A stretch of DNA of 14,187 bases from Teratosphaeria epicoccoides (GCA_021401465.1 JADDMT010000303.1:1-14187); one strand, 5' to 3'. Shown: positions 6,805 through 14,187, counted from the first letter of the stretch. Notes: a model not told the origin generated them from the sequence alone. Program-made: numbers and translations.

Positions 6805-8217
6805 CTACACGGGGTCTACTAAACACCCCGAAGCGACCATGAGTAACGGGGTAGCAACGCCACGAAGAGAGGCCGGCATCTTCTTCTTTAGTAGGTTGCG
6901 AGGGAGCTCGTCTTCAGAGCCTATAGTAGCCGGAGAACTAGCGACACCCTCACCGCGCCTAGTCGCGACGACTACCTCATCCTTAGCATCAGAAGGCGAA
7001 GAGACTCGAGCGCGCTTGCGGCTGTCGCGCTCGGCCCTCGAGATCATCTTGCGCTTCTTGACACGAGTGTCGACTACATCATCGGACTTAGTGTCTCCCT
7101 TAGGCGTAACTAGTGCGGTGACACTACGGCGCGAAGGGATCACGTTAGGACCGAAGGTATCCTGAACGTCGTCATCCTCCTCATCCTCAAAGATCTGGCC
7201 TAGAGGCTTGTGCCTTAGCGTCTTGACAGACGCAGTGCGGGTCGCAAGCGGGGAAGGCTCGGCTTCCTCGTCGCTGACCTCAATTTCGGCCCTGGCCCTC
7301 TTCTTCTTCTTGGACAGTAGCGTCGAGGCGGCGTAGGCGGCGGCGCTACAATGTGTTAGCTGTACGCACGCGACAGGATTCGAGTAAGTAACTTACGGCT
7401 TAGTCCTCGGGACCGGCTTAGAGGCAGGCTGCCTCTCGGTACGGCGCTAGGGCGTAGCCTTAGCGGCGGGAGCGGTGAATTGCTTGATGACCTTCTTGCG
7501 GATCATCCGCGTCTTAAAGTCATCGTCAATAGAGGCAAGGGCCCCGAGTTGCTGACGCTGACGGCTAGTCGGATATTTCTCGACGCTAACGTTAGCCTAG
7601 CGGAGAAAGTCAGCATTTATACTCGGAGGGCACCCGCACTGTATGCGTACTATAGCGAAGGTCTCGACCCTAACGGTTAGCACCTTCAAGATCTTCTAGA
7701 CTAAGTCTGCGATTAGACCTAGACAAACGTTTTCGCCTGTTAGCAGAGAGTCGAAGCGAACGCTGCCGTGAGAACGGTTAGCAGTCGCGGTGAAGCACGA
7801 GAGGGCGCCAAGCAGGTAGGCAAGTGCCTCGCGGTACTTGGCCTGTAGCCTGTTCATAGTCGGAGTGCCTTCGGCAATCCCCTCGTCGCGCGTACTCTAG
7901 AAGTCATCGATGTTACGGCAGAGCTGGTTGTACTCGCCATACACCTCTTCAGGGAGGTCTTGGCATTTTTGATGCTTGCCATTACAGTTGACATAATTGC
8001 AGTAGACACTACTCTCATCAGACCCGCTGACGCAGATCTCGGCTACGCTTTAGTTAGTACAAGTCACGCATACCTCGCGGGTAGGGGACGCCTTACTAAC
8101 ACGCGGAGGAGAGATGTGTGCAGCTTAGCTACTAAGGTTGTCGAGGCATCGTCGACACGAGCGACGATCGCGGGCAGAGCGAGTAGCGTCGAACTTAGTC
8201 TGTAGTACATGAGCCAT
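6805..8217 (-). pseudogene. Antisense spliced gene inside Gypsy-2, unknown family, Cys-rich N-terminus
   Basis: On the minus strand a frame runs from ATG at 8217 to TAG at 6805-6807 without frameshift. It is made of exon 1 (8217-7397), a 51-nt intron and exon 2 (7345-6805), 454 codons in all including the stop. The N-terminus has paired cysteines (CRRC at residues 21-24, CVTC at 50-53, C62, C73, C78, C85), suggesting a metal-binding region. A helical-looking stretch follows (residues about 90-140). Exon 2 encodes a Lys run (SKKKKRARAE), an acidic run (EDEEDDD) and KKRK, features of nuclear proteins. Six in-frame TAG/TAA stops lie in exon 1 and none in exon 2. Convergent to gag-pol and unlike any retroelement protein I know; it could be a captured host gene or a family-specific accessory gene. 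Confidence 0.75.
7346..7396 (-). other. Spliceosomal intron of the antisense gene (51 nt)
   Basis: The donor is GTAAGT (7396-7391), the branch-like motif is GCTAAC, and the acceptor is ATTGTAG ending at 7346. The donor region itself creates an in-frame TAA if unspliced. Removal joins CC to C and keeps the exon 2 frame. Length and signals are typical of filamentous-fungal introns. An intron on this strand shows that the gene is meant to be transcribed antisense to the element, since splicing in the sense genomic RNA would have removed it. Confidence 0.8.
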
Positions 8218-8232
8218 TGTAGCTAAGACAGG

Positions 8233-8258
8233 TTGATTGATCTTGATTGATTGATTGA
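8233..8258 (-). repeat. TTGA/TCAA microsatellite upstream of the antisense gene
   Basis: TTGATTGA (8233-8240) and four TTGA units (8243-8258) lie 16-41 bases upstream of the ATG at 8217. On the coding strand these read TCAATCAA after a CTCCTTCTTCTTC pyrimidine run, a composition common in fungal 5' leaders. Confidence 0.75.
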
Positions 8259-8372
8259 AGAAGAAGGAGCTCTAGTACGGACCCGCAGACATGGCGAGGC
8301 GCAAGCTAAGCGAAGTAGGAGCGGAGGTCGATATTAGTGTCTTAGAACAGGAAAGTTTGGGGAGCGACGAGG

Positions 8373-8380
8373 TTTTTATA
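8373..8380 (-). promoter_or_regulatory. Candidate TATA box of the antisense gene
   Basis: TATAAAAA on the minus strand lies about 155 bases upstream of the ATG at 8217, leaving room for a leader of about 125 nt containing the pyrimidine run and the TCAA repeats. It is the clearest TATA-like motif I noticed upstream. The assignment is by motif and spacing only. Confidence 0.45.
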
Positions 8381-9001
8381 CCCTCTGACAGCCCCCCTGT
8401 TGCCTACCGCAACCGTTAAGCTAGTGACTCGAACTACATGCGCAGAGTACCTGCCTTTAGTTGACTTACAAGGGGACCGAATAATGTAATAACGGATAAC
8501 GCGGCTGTCACGCATGTGCGCCGACCGCACTCGTGCTAGCCTACTAGCATGGAAATGTGGCGAGGCCCGCGCCAGGAGCGCGCTCCTGCCGTTTCGAGCG
8601 GCGCGCGCAGAGTGTCCGCGTACTTTCCTACTACCCCGAGGTTCTGCGACACGTTCTTCACGGTCACGACTAAATAGGGACGGCCAAGCTACTTGGCGAG
8701 GCCGGCGCGCATGCTCGCCCTATAATTTCAAGGATTAACCGAAGTACGTACTCGTGGTTTCCTGATATCTCGATCCGCATGTAAAGCGAAGGTGTTGCGA
8801 AGCCGCCTAACATGTGACAGATTAAAACCCGCCCGAGTTAGCAGCCTCCGCCCCGCACTCGCTGCGAAGGTGTTAAGGTGTGCGCATGACACATGTTGCG
8901 CAGGCTATCTACCTATTCACCCTTGCGCGGTGTGAGCGTGCTACATCCCGTACCCTATATGTTCCGCGTGCGTCACTTAGTAAGGCTAGGGACATCCTCA
9001 T
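8381..9001. other. Non-coding 3' region of Gypsy-2
   Basis: No convincing gene is seen. The region is locally GC-rich (8555-8625) and contains a perfect 16-base palindrome CAGGAGCGCGCTCCTG at 8573-8588, an 11-base direct repeat GCGAAGGTGTT (near 8784 and 8863) and two TGCGCA palindromes (8881-8886 and 8897-8902). Its likely roles are upstream control region of the antisense gene and untranslated 3' region of the element. Confidence 0.6.
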
Positions 9002-9015
9002 AGGAGGAGGGGCAG
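9002..9015 (+). promoter_or_regulatory. Polypurine tract of Gypsy-2
   Basis: AGGAGGAGGGGCAG lies directly against the 3' LTR start TGATACGG (9016). An RNase-H-resistant purine run at this position primes plus-strand DNA synthesis in LTR retroelements. It is purine apart from one C and apparently undamaged. Confidence 0.85.
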
Positions 9016-9375
9016 TGATACGGTTGATACTAGGGGACCATTTGAACCGCATGGGTTCTAATGGCCGCCCTTGGCATGCAGTGACCCTGCCACATATGGC
9101 AAGGGGGTCCTTCGTACATACGTTAGCTTATATGTCGTCCGAGTGGGATCAGTTGTCGACGTAGGACGCCCCCACGTCGCTGACCCTACGGTACCCCTAC
9201 GGGGTTAGGCTCGGACATGCTTTCCCTAATTGAGGAGCGTCGGGGGTTATAAGCACCCTTAGCGCTACCTCTGCGATAAGCAGAAAGCAGCGCTGTCTTG
9301 TACCTACTAAAAGGTCGGATTACTCTGTCACACTGCGAGATATTTTCATATCATATAGCATATACATCTATATCA
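9016..9375 (+). repeat. Gypsy-2 3' LTR (360 bp)
   Basis: It begins TGATACGG and ends TATATCA, keeping the TG...CA ends and the short TGATA/TATCA inversion that the 5' copy has lost. It aligns without gaps to 1208-1567, with 10 transitions by eye. It is followed by the right target duplication TAGCT (9376-9380). Confidence 0.95.
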
Positions 9376-9380
9376 TAGCT
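9376..9380. repeat. Target site duplication TAGCT of Gypsy-2, right copy
   Basis: It matches 1203-1207; the solo LTR resumes after it at 9381 with TTAGGACAGG. Confidence 0.93.
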
Positions 9381-9536
9381 TTAGGACAGGCAGTTAGGAG
9401 CTTCGTGCTTAATTTAATCCTCTCCTCTAAGGGGGATAGTTAGTTACAAGGTTAATTGCTATTGTCGATATTCTTTACTACTCTGCGAGTCTAATACCTG
9501 ATCCCCTTCCTGCTATTAGCACCTACCCTTATGACA
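9381..9536 (+). repeat. Solo LTR, 3' piece
   Basis: This continues the LTR begun at 944. It contains AGGAGCTTCGTGCTTAAT, shared by all LTR copies here, and the subtype A2 segment TTAATCCTCTCCTCTAAGG. It ends CTTATGACA at 9536, followed by the duplicated TGTCC. Confidence 0.9.
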
Positions 9537-9541
9537 TGTCC
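9537..9541. repeat. Target site duplication TGTCC of the solo LTR, right copy
   Basis: It matches 939-943 and marks the exact point where the Gypsy-1 pol frame was interrupted, just downstream of the RT domain. Confidence 0.92.
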
Positions 9542-11040
9542 TTCGTAGTAAGGGTCGTGAGTAGTGCCATAATCCTCGAATAGTTTACGATGAACCTTTA
9601 GTAGAAGTTAGCAAACCTAAGGAAGGACTATACTTCCTTGACATTAGTTAGCGTAGGCTACTCCTTCACAACTTTGACCTTCTTAGTGTCTATCTTGATT
9701 CTGTCCTAGGCTACTATGTAGCCGAGGAATTAGACTTCTTACTTGTGAAACTCGCTCTTCTAAGGCTTAACCTTTAGCTTGTAGTCCTAGAGTTTCTAAA
9801 GTACCTTACGTATGTAAGTCTTGTATTCTTCGATCGTTTAGGAGTAGACAAGGATATCATCTAAGTATATAACTACAAAGACATCAAGGTACTCTTGTAG
9901 CACGTTGTTAATGAATGCCTACTATGTAGCTAGGGCGTTCGTCAACCTAAATAGCATGACTATATACTCGTAGTGTCTAAACCTAGTTCGAAACGTAGTC
10001 TTCTATTCTTTGCCTTCCTTGATCTAAATTCGATTATACGCTCCTAGTATGTTAAACTTCAAGAACTATACTACTCCTTATAGGCGATCCTGTAATTCGG
10101 AAAGTAGTAGAAGCGGATAGCTATTCTTTATTATAATGTTGTTTAATCTATAATAGTTAACGTAAAGTCGCTAGTTATCTTCTCCCTTTAGGACAAACAG
10201 AATCGGATATCCTGTAGGTAACTATAATTTGCGAATAAAGCCTTTCTAGATTTTATCTTTAAGGTATATCCGGAGTATCTCTAGTTTGGCCGCTAATAAT
10301 AGGCGAACTAGTTGCTTCGTTAGCGTTCTGCCTAGGAGTAGGGGCATCTCATGATCCTACTCCTAGTGTTCTAGCAGATCCTCTTAGTCGGGTTCTTCCT
10401 TGAAAAGAGTAGCGAAGTCTTTGTATTTGTCGGGAATTATGAACTCGATCTTTACTTCAGACTATGTTACTTATACCTATAGGACGTGTACTTCCTGTTC
10501 TAGATCCTTAATAGCGGCAACTATCTTATTTGAAGTCATAGCACATATTTCGATCTTACCTAGTACGTCGTGCACTACAGGTAGAGGTATTAATTTTGAG
10601 AGTTCCGGGAACTAGATTCTCTTGTTCTTCTAGTCGAGGTAGGGGTTAGCGTTCTTGAGCTATAGTAACCCTAGCACTACATCCGAGCCAGGTGACTCTA
10701 TGATGTTAAACTAGACTATCTCTTAGTAGCGTCCTATCCGCAGAGATACTGTCTCGGTTTCTTCGTCAACTATTCCTTAGTTGTACGTAACCGGCTTTCC
10801 GTTAATCGCTTGTAGCGAGAAAGCTTTTGTCTTCGCCTGTAGCCTTATCCTAGCTGTTCTAGCGAACTTAGGCGTCATGAAGATTCTAGTGTATCCTGAA
10901 TCTATTAAGGCCTAGGCTAGTGTCTCGTTAATGTGTACCTATACTCTAAGGTTGTCTGCATATCTAGAATTAATCGCGGCACATCGTTACAGCCCTGTCT
11001 AGTCTGTCTGTAGGTCTAATTCTAGCAGACCTAGTCGTTT
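9542..11040 (-). pseudogene. Gypsy-1 pol, proximal part: protease and reverse transcriptase (broken)
   Basis: Read on the minus strand, the protease has ALIDSGYT (Asp codon 10902-10900), then a long beta-rich stretch and VVLGLL followed by a stop where Trp is usual, as in Gypsy retropepsins. The RT has TRFRHYEYIVMLF, FRLTNALAT and VIYLDDILVYS (YLDD at 9867-9856, both Asp intact). Protease and RT are in one frame, which continues into RNase H at 943 once the insertion is removed. This pol frame is offset by -1 relative to the gag frame that starts at 12683. Stops are TAG/TAA at expected Gln/Trp positions. FRL for FGL and NAL for NAP are the same kind of CpA transition. Confidence 0.92.
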
Positions 11041-11389
11041 CCCGAATGGCTGTCTTCGCGGCCTAGTTCGGGAATAATGTAGTCTCGGCTCATTCTTCTT
11101 CGAGAATTACTACTAATTAGGCTAAGAGGTAGTACTTGCTCTTAGCCCCGTTGTTCCCGAGCGTCTTTCGCGTACTCTATTTGTAAACTATTAATCTAGA
11201 GTCGCAATGTTTGTAGAACATTAATACCTTCGTAGGTAAAGTAGCCTCCTTAGGGCGTGAACTCTACTCTAAACGGTATAATCTCTTAGACAATCTTCTG
11301 ATACAAGTAAGGGCGAGCTACAACTAGTAGTCTCCTTAGGTGTCGTCGTATGCTATTAGCTAGCTTACTATACTAAAGCTAATCGACAT

Positions 11390-12683
11390 GTTGTACTCTA
11401 TTAATCCATGGGCAAGCCCGAGCCTAATGGTTCTGAATGAGTCGGCCTATATCGAGTCTAATGTCATGCGGCAGCATAGTCTATCTCTCTTTATTCTCGT
11501 CTTCCTTAGAATCAGGAATGACGGCTTCGACGAGCTCGTAGTCGTCGTCAGAACTTTCTTCTTCTATTAGTTCCTGTTGTCGTAGGACTATTACATTAGA
11601 AGGCATACCCCTTAGCGCACAGATAGACTGCGCCTTACTACGGCTAGGGTACTATCTAGAACTATCTTTGTCACTTATGTGAATTTGACAATTATCGCCG
11701 TAACACATAGTCTAAGTAAGTAAGGCATAGTCTAGTACTCGAGTAGCGGCAGCTATCTGCTTAGGTGCCGATGTTGTTGCGCGAACCTGTTCTGTCCTTA
11801 GTAGTTCATGACGCTGTTTCTTGACGGAACATTTACGTGCAAAGTGTCCTTTCTTTCTACAGTTGTAGCACTTAAGGTTACTCTTATTAAATAGCTTCTT
11901 CAGACTATTCTAGGTAGAGGAGCCCTTCTGTGGCTTCCCCCTAGGACCGTTCCTTAGACGTCCCTTAGTTGCATCTAGCTCTATCGGCTAGAGACTATAG
12001 TAATCGCTTCACTATTTCGGTGCTAATCGTTAGACCTTGTAGTTAGCCTATGCTAGCCTGCAATTTCCATGTTGTCGTTCTTGTTGTTATTCCTAGATGC
12101 GATTATTAATCCTAATCGCGAGATTGCTTATTTCTTTGAATGTCGTTAGTTAATCTCCTCATGCAATTTCGTCTTTAACTGTCTCCTTTAGTCCCTAATA
12201 GAACTAAGCGGCTAAAGCGTTATCATTCTAGTTAACTTAAGCAGAGAGGGTCTAAAAGTTTGCCTAGTACTTAATAGCAGAACCCTTCTACTAGATTCCT
12301 AGGAGAGCTCTCTTAGCCTCTTGCTGTTTGTTGCTAAGCCTAAAGGCTTCATGTAATGCCTTGAATAAAGACTTGTCTAAGTTAAGAATCTCCCTAGTCG
12401 TTGTCTTCCTAGCTTCGACGCTCCTGACGTAGTCTAGATAATCCGATAGATGAGGCTAGATGAATTCGAACGCTAGTCCCTTTAGGTAAGAGATAATATA
12501 CATTATTCGCTTATAATGTGTCGTAAACTATTCTATATCTACGTTAAATGCTAACTAGCATTAAAGGATAAACATCTTAACTTAAGATTGTTGTCCTGTA
12601 AACTCTATTAGACTTCCTATCTTGAAGCTATTGTTACTATGTCCGTTTCTAGTAGTCGAACCTACAATAGATGCTAGAGCTAT
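11390..12683 (-). pseudogene. Gypsy-1 gag with CCHC zinc knuckle (broken)
   Basis: The start equivalent is ATA at 12683-12681; the head-to-head copy has ATG at the matching place (13597), so the start was lost by TpG to TpA. The capsid part includes TTREILNLDKSLFKAL and EAFRLSNKQQEAKRALLG, typical of fungal Gypsy Gag. A complete zinc knuckle CYNCRKKGHFARKC begins at 11870, exactly in frame with 12683 (271 codons). An acidic tail (EEESSDDDYE) follows. The 3' boundary is approximate because stops are frequent and the pol frame is offset. Confidence 0.85.
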
Positions 12684-12865
12684 CTCGCTAAGGTAAATGG
12701 ATTCGAGCTACTAAGTAATTTAAGGTATAGTAGTAACTTGTTCTTATAGTGTTAGTTAACTATTGTCGCTAGATGTTAGACTAATAGCTAAAGAACTACT
12801 TGACATAGGCGTATGTCAAGTGCTTAATAAGTCCCCTGATACTTCCTTAGAAGTAGTGCTTAAAA
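12684..12865 (-). other. Gypsy-1 leader between LTR and gag
   Basis: This untranslated leader of about 180 bases follows the LTR end and is homologous to 13415-13596 in the inverted copy, with mostly transition differences. I could not identify a convincing tRNA primer-binding site. Confidence 0.7.
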
Positions 12866-13001
12866 TGTCATAAGGGTAGGTGCTAATAGCAGGAAGGGGA
12901 TTAGGCGTTAGACTTAGAGAGTAGTAAAGAATATTGACAATAGCAATTAACCTTGTAACTAACTGTACTAGATGTAGTAGAAGGTTAAGTACGAAGCTCC
13001 T
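12866..13001 (-). repeat. Gypsy-1 5' LTR remnant (3' part, subtype A1)
   Basis: On the minus strand it runs from AGGAGCTTCG to CTTATGACA (ending at 12866) and leads directly into leader and gag, so it is the element's own 5' LTR. Only 136 bases remain; the upstream part is cut off at 13001, where another LTR in the opposite orientation begins. It shares CTACTACATCTAGTA with the LTR at 13002-13414 but not with the solo LTR, defining subtype A1. Confidence 0.88.
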
Positions 13002-13414
13002 TGTCATGAGTGTCATAGATTAGAGCACTGTCATAAGTTATAACACATGCATAGGGAAAGGATCTGTCACGTGAGGACAGACACCCGGATCTGTAGGGTT
13101 AGTCTACAGATCTATAGACCTGCATAGTAGAAAGGATCTGTTACATAGGGACAGATACCTAGATCTGTATAGTTAGTCTACAGATCTACAGACCTAGGTC
13201 TAACGGGTCTAGCGACAGATCTAACAGAGCTGTTATACCTCTCTAGTATATAGGGATGGCTTCAGGCTAGGTAGTAAGGAGCTTCGTGCTTAATTTCGGC
13301 TACTACATCTAGTATAGTCAGTTACAAGGTTAATTGCTATTATCGATATTCTTTACTACTCTTCGAGTCTAACACCTAATCCCCTTCCTACTATTAGCAT
13401 CTACCCTTATGACA
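13002..13414 (+). repeat. Complete Gypsy-1-family LTR (413 bp, subtype A1), 5' LTR of plus-strand element
   Basis: It starts TGTCATGAG and ends CTTATGACA. It aligns along its length with the split solo LTR (944-1207 plus 9381-9536). It contains the two 74-bp units (from 13056 and 13130) and TATATA at 13247-13252. It is followed by leader and gag in the same orientation, so it is a true 5' LTR. Its left flank is CTCCT (12997-13001), the expected target duplication if it inserted into the minus-strand LTR; the right flank is outside the window. Confidence 0.9.
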
Positions 13415-13596
13415 TCTTGAGTACTACTTCTAAGGGAGTATTAGGGGACTTGTCGAGTACTCAACATACACCTATGTTAAGTAGTTCTTTAGCTGTTAGT
13501 TTAACATCTAGCGATAATAGTTAACTAACACTATAAGAACAAGTTACTACTGTACCTTAAATCACTTAGTAGCTCGAATCCATTTACCTTAGCGAG
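13415..13596 (+). other. Leader of the plus-strand Gypsy-1 copy
   Basis: TCTTGAGTACTACTTC and the following roughly 165 bases match the leader at 12684-12865 inversely. There is no coding potential and no TGG-type primer-binding site next to the LTR. Confidence 0.7.
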
Positions 13597-14040
13597 ATGG
13601 CTCTAGCATCTATTGCAGGTTCGACTACTAGAAACGGACATAGTAATAATAGCTTCAAGATAGGAAGTCTAATAGAGTTTACAGGACAACGATCTTAAGT
13701 TAAGATGTTTATCCTTTAATGCTAGTTAGCATTTAACATGGATATAGAATAGTTTACGACATATCATAAGCAAATGATGTATATTATCTCTTACCTAAAG
13801 GGACTAGCGTTCGAATTCATCTAGCCTCATCTATCAGATTATCTAGACTACGTTAGGAGCGTCAAAGCTAGGAAGACGACAACTAGGGAGATTCTTAACT
13901 TAGACAAGTCTTTATTCAAGGCATTACGTGAAGCCTTTAGGCTTGGCAACAAACAGCAAGAGGCTAAGAGAGCTCTCCTAGGAATCTAGCAGAAGGGTTC
14001 CGCTATCAAGTACTATGCTATTATAGGTAAACAGCATGAA
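13597..14040 (+). pseudogene. Gag 5' fragment of the plus-strand Gypsy-1 copy
   Basis: ATG at 13597 opens one frame through KIGSLIEFTGQRS, LAFNMDIE, ISYLKGLAFEFI, PHLSDYLDY and KQQEAKRALLG to GSAIKYYA. This is the capsid part of a Gypsy Gag and matches the minus-strand copy. Stops are TAG/TAA at expected Gln/Trp codons. Homology to the other copy ends at about 14015; the last codons before 14041 are unrelated to it. The gene is truncated before any zinc knuckle. Confidence 0.88.
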
Positions 14041-14187
14041 TGTCATAAGGGTAGGTGCTGATAGCAGGAAGGTGACTAGGTGTTAGACTCGGGAGCTGTG
14101 AAGAATATCGACAATGGCAGTTAACCTTGTAACTGACTCTCCTCTAAGCAAGAGAGGATTAAATTGAGATTAAGCACGAAGCTCCTA
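14041..14187 (-). repeat. LTR fragment, Gypsy-1 family (subtype A2), inverted, runs off window
   Basis: It starts TGTCATAAGGG at 14041, the reverse complement of the LTR terminus, and reaches the shared AGGAGCTTCG segment (as its complement) at the window edge. Bases 14041-14164 are the inverse of 1-124 with three transitions. Like that copy it is less mutated than the internal LTRs. It interrupts the plus-strand gag. Confidence 0.87.

Larger units (their letters stand above)
1208..9375 (+). mobile_element. Gypsy-2: full-length Ty3/Gypsy chromovirus with an antisense extra gene
   Basis: This 8,168-bp element is structurally complete: 360-bp LTRs at both ends, a 5-bp target duplication, a single gag-pol frame with a C-terminal chromodomain, a polypurine tract before the 3' LTR, and an extra gene on the opposite strand between pol and that tract. 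It is inserted in the same orientation as the LTR it split. Two 360-bp LTRs differing at 10 sites by eye, all transitions, suggest a fairly recent insertion followed by CpA mutation. The coding part looks richer in GC than the surrounding Gypsy-1. About 51 in-frame stops make it non-autonomous now. Confidence 0.95.
944..9536 (+). mobile_element. Solo LTR (Gypsy-1 family, subtype A2) split by Gypsy-2
   Basis: Two pieces, 944-1207 and 9381-9536, together make a 420-bp LTR that starts TGTCATAAAGG and ends CCCTTATGACA, with imperfect 9-bp inverted ends. It aligns end to end with the LTR at 13002-13414. It has no internal region of its own: both outer flanks are Gypsy-1 pol, and TGTCC is duplicated around it. 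It is therefore a solo LTR, presumably left by recombination between the two LTRs of an element that had inserted into a relative. Everything between the two pieces is Gypsy-2. Confidence 0.9.
125..13001 (-). mobile_element. Gypsy-1: minus-strand Ty3/Gypsy element, interrupted and truncated
   Basis: An old LTR retrotransposon is read right to left: LTR remnant (12866-13001), leader (12684-12865), gag (about 12683-11390), protease and RT (about 11040-9542), then RNase H and the integrase start (943-125). A solo LTR carrying a further nested element occupies 944-9536. The domain order PR-RT-RH-INT identifies the Ty3/Gypsy superfamily. Neither end is complete: the 5' LTR is cut at 13001 by a head-to-head relative, and the integrase is cut at 125 by another LTR. 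In-frame TAG/TAA codons, lost starts and strong TA enrichment show heavy C-to-T mutation of CpA sites. Confidence 0.9.
12265..14015. repeat. Large inverted repeat from head-to-head Gypsy-1 copies
   Basis: The left arm 12265-13001 (737 bp) and right arm 13277-14015 (739 bp) are reverse complements at roughly 93% by eye in the part compared (LTR end, leader, gag start), with nearly all differences transitions. The spacer 13002-13276 is the 5' part of the plus-strand LTR. The arms hold LTR end, leader and first part of gag. Confidence 0.88.
13002..14040 (+). mobile_element. Second Gypsy-1-family element, plus strand, 5' end only
   Basis: This comprises LTR (13002-13414), leader (13415-13596) and the first part of gag (13597 to about 14015). 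It is broken by an inverted LTR at 14041, with about 25 bases of non-matching sequence in between. Protease and the rest of pol are absent from the window. Confidence 0.85.

Noticed and set aside
6839..7165. 108-codon plus-strand frame
   Set aside because: It is the mirror of exon 2 of the antisense gene; its composition (Ser/Arg-rich) is the complement of the Lys/Glu-rich coding strand.
8514..9164. Small plus-strand frames at 8514-8738 and 8880-9164
   Set aside because: There are no motifs, and the second runs across the polypurine tract and into the 3' LTR, so it cannot be a conserved gene.
944..9536. LTR with TGTCATAAG/CTTATGACA ends as an inverted-repeat DNA transposon or MITE
   Set aside because: The same sequence at 13002-13414 leads directly into a Gypsy leader and gag, so it is an LTR with short inverted ends.
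10400..11570. Short plus-strand frames at 10400-10615 and 11388-11570
   Set aside because: They are shadows opposite the Gypsy-1 protease/pol and gag regions and have no motifs of their own.
12816..13016. 66-codon minus-strand frame
   Set aside because: It lies across leader and LTR sequence and crosses the junction between two LTRs; no protein is expected there.

Overview
The window looks like a transposon graveyard from a filamentous ascomycete (Pezizomycotina-type) genome. I see no host housekeeping gene. Almost everything belongs to two families of Ty3/Gypsy LTR retrotransposons. Both are heavily altered by C-to-T changes at CpA (TpG to TpA on the other strand), the signature of fungal repeat-induced point mutation (RIP). 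Glutamine and tryptophan codons have become TAG/TAA throughout, so coding regions appear only as short open stretches. The reading frames themselves are largely free of indels. The exact species cannot be told from the sequence.

Layout. The oldest visible layer is a minus-strand Gypsy element (here Gypsy-1). It runs from an LTR remnant at 12866-13001 through leader, gag (about 12683-11390) and protease/reverse transcriptase (about 11040-9542). It continues at 943-125 with RNase H and the start of integrase. Its pol was split by a solo LTR of a related subfamily (944-9536, 5-bp target duplication TGTCC at 939-943 and 9537-9541). That solo LTR was itself split by a complete plus-strand chromovirus (here Gypsy-2, 1208-9375, target duplication TAGCT at 1203-1207 and 9376-9380). 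Removing both insertions restores one continuous Gypsy-1 pol frame.

Gypsy-2 has 360-bp LTRs about 97% identical by eye. It has a candidate self-priming site and one gag-pol frame of 1,655 codons (1617-6581: gag with CCHC knuckle, protease, RT, RNase H, integrase, GPY/F module, chromodomain). Between pol and the polypurine tract it also carries an unexpected antisense gene (8217-6805). That gene has a 51-nt spliceosomal intron, a Cys-rich N-terminus, a basic/acidic C-terminus and its own TATA-like upstream region. I do not recognise its family. It is the most interesting item in the window.

On the right, a second Gypsy-1-family element starts at 13002 on the plus strand, head to head with the minus-strand one. 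This creates a 740-bp inverted repeat with a 275-bp spacer. Its gag is broken off near 14015, and an inverted LTR fragment begins at 14041 and runs off the window. A nearly identical LTR fragment in the opposite orientation occupies 1-124, so the window is bounded by inverted LTR pieces.
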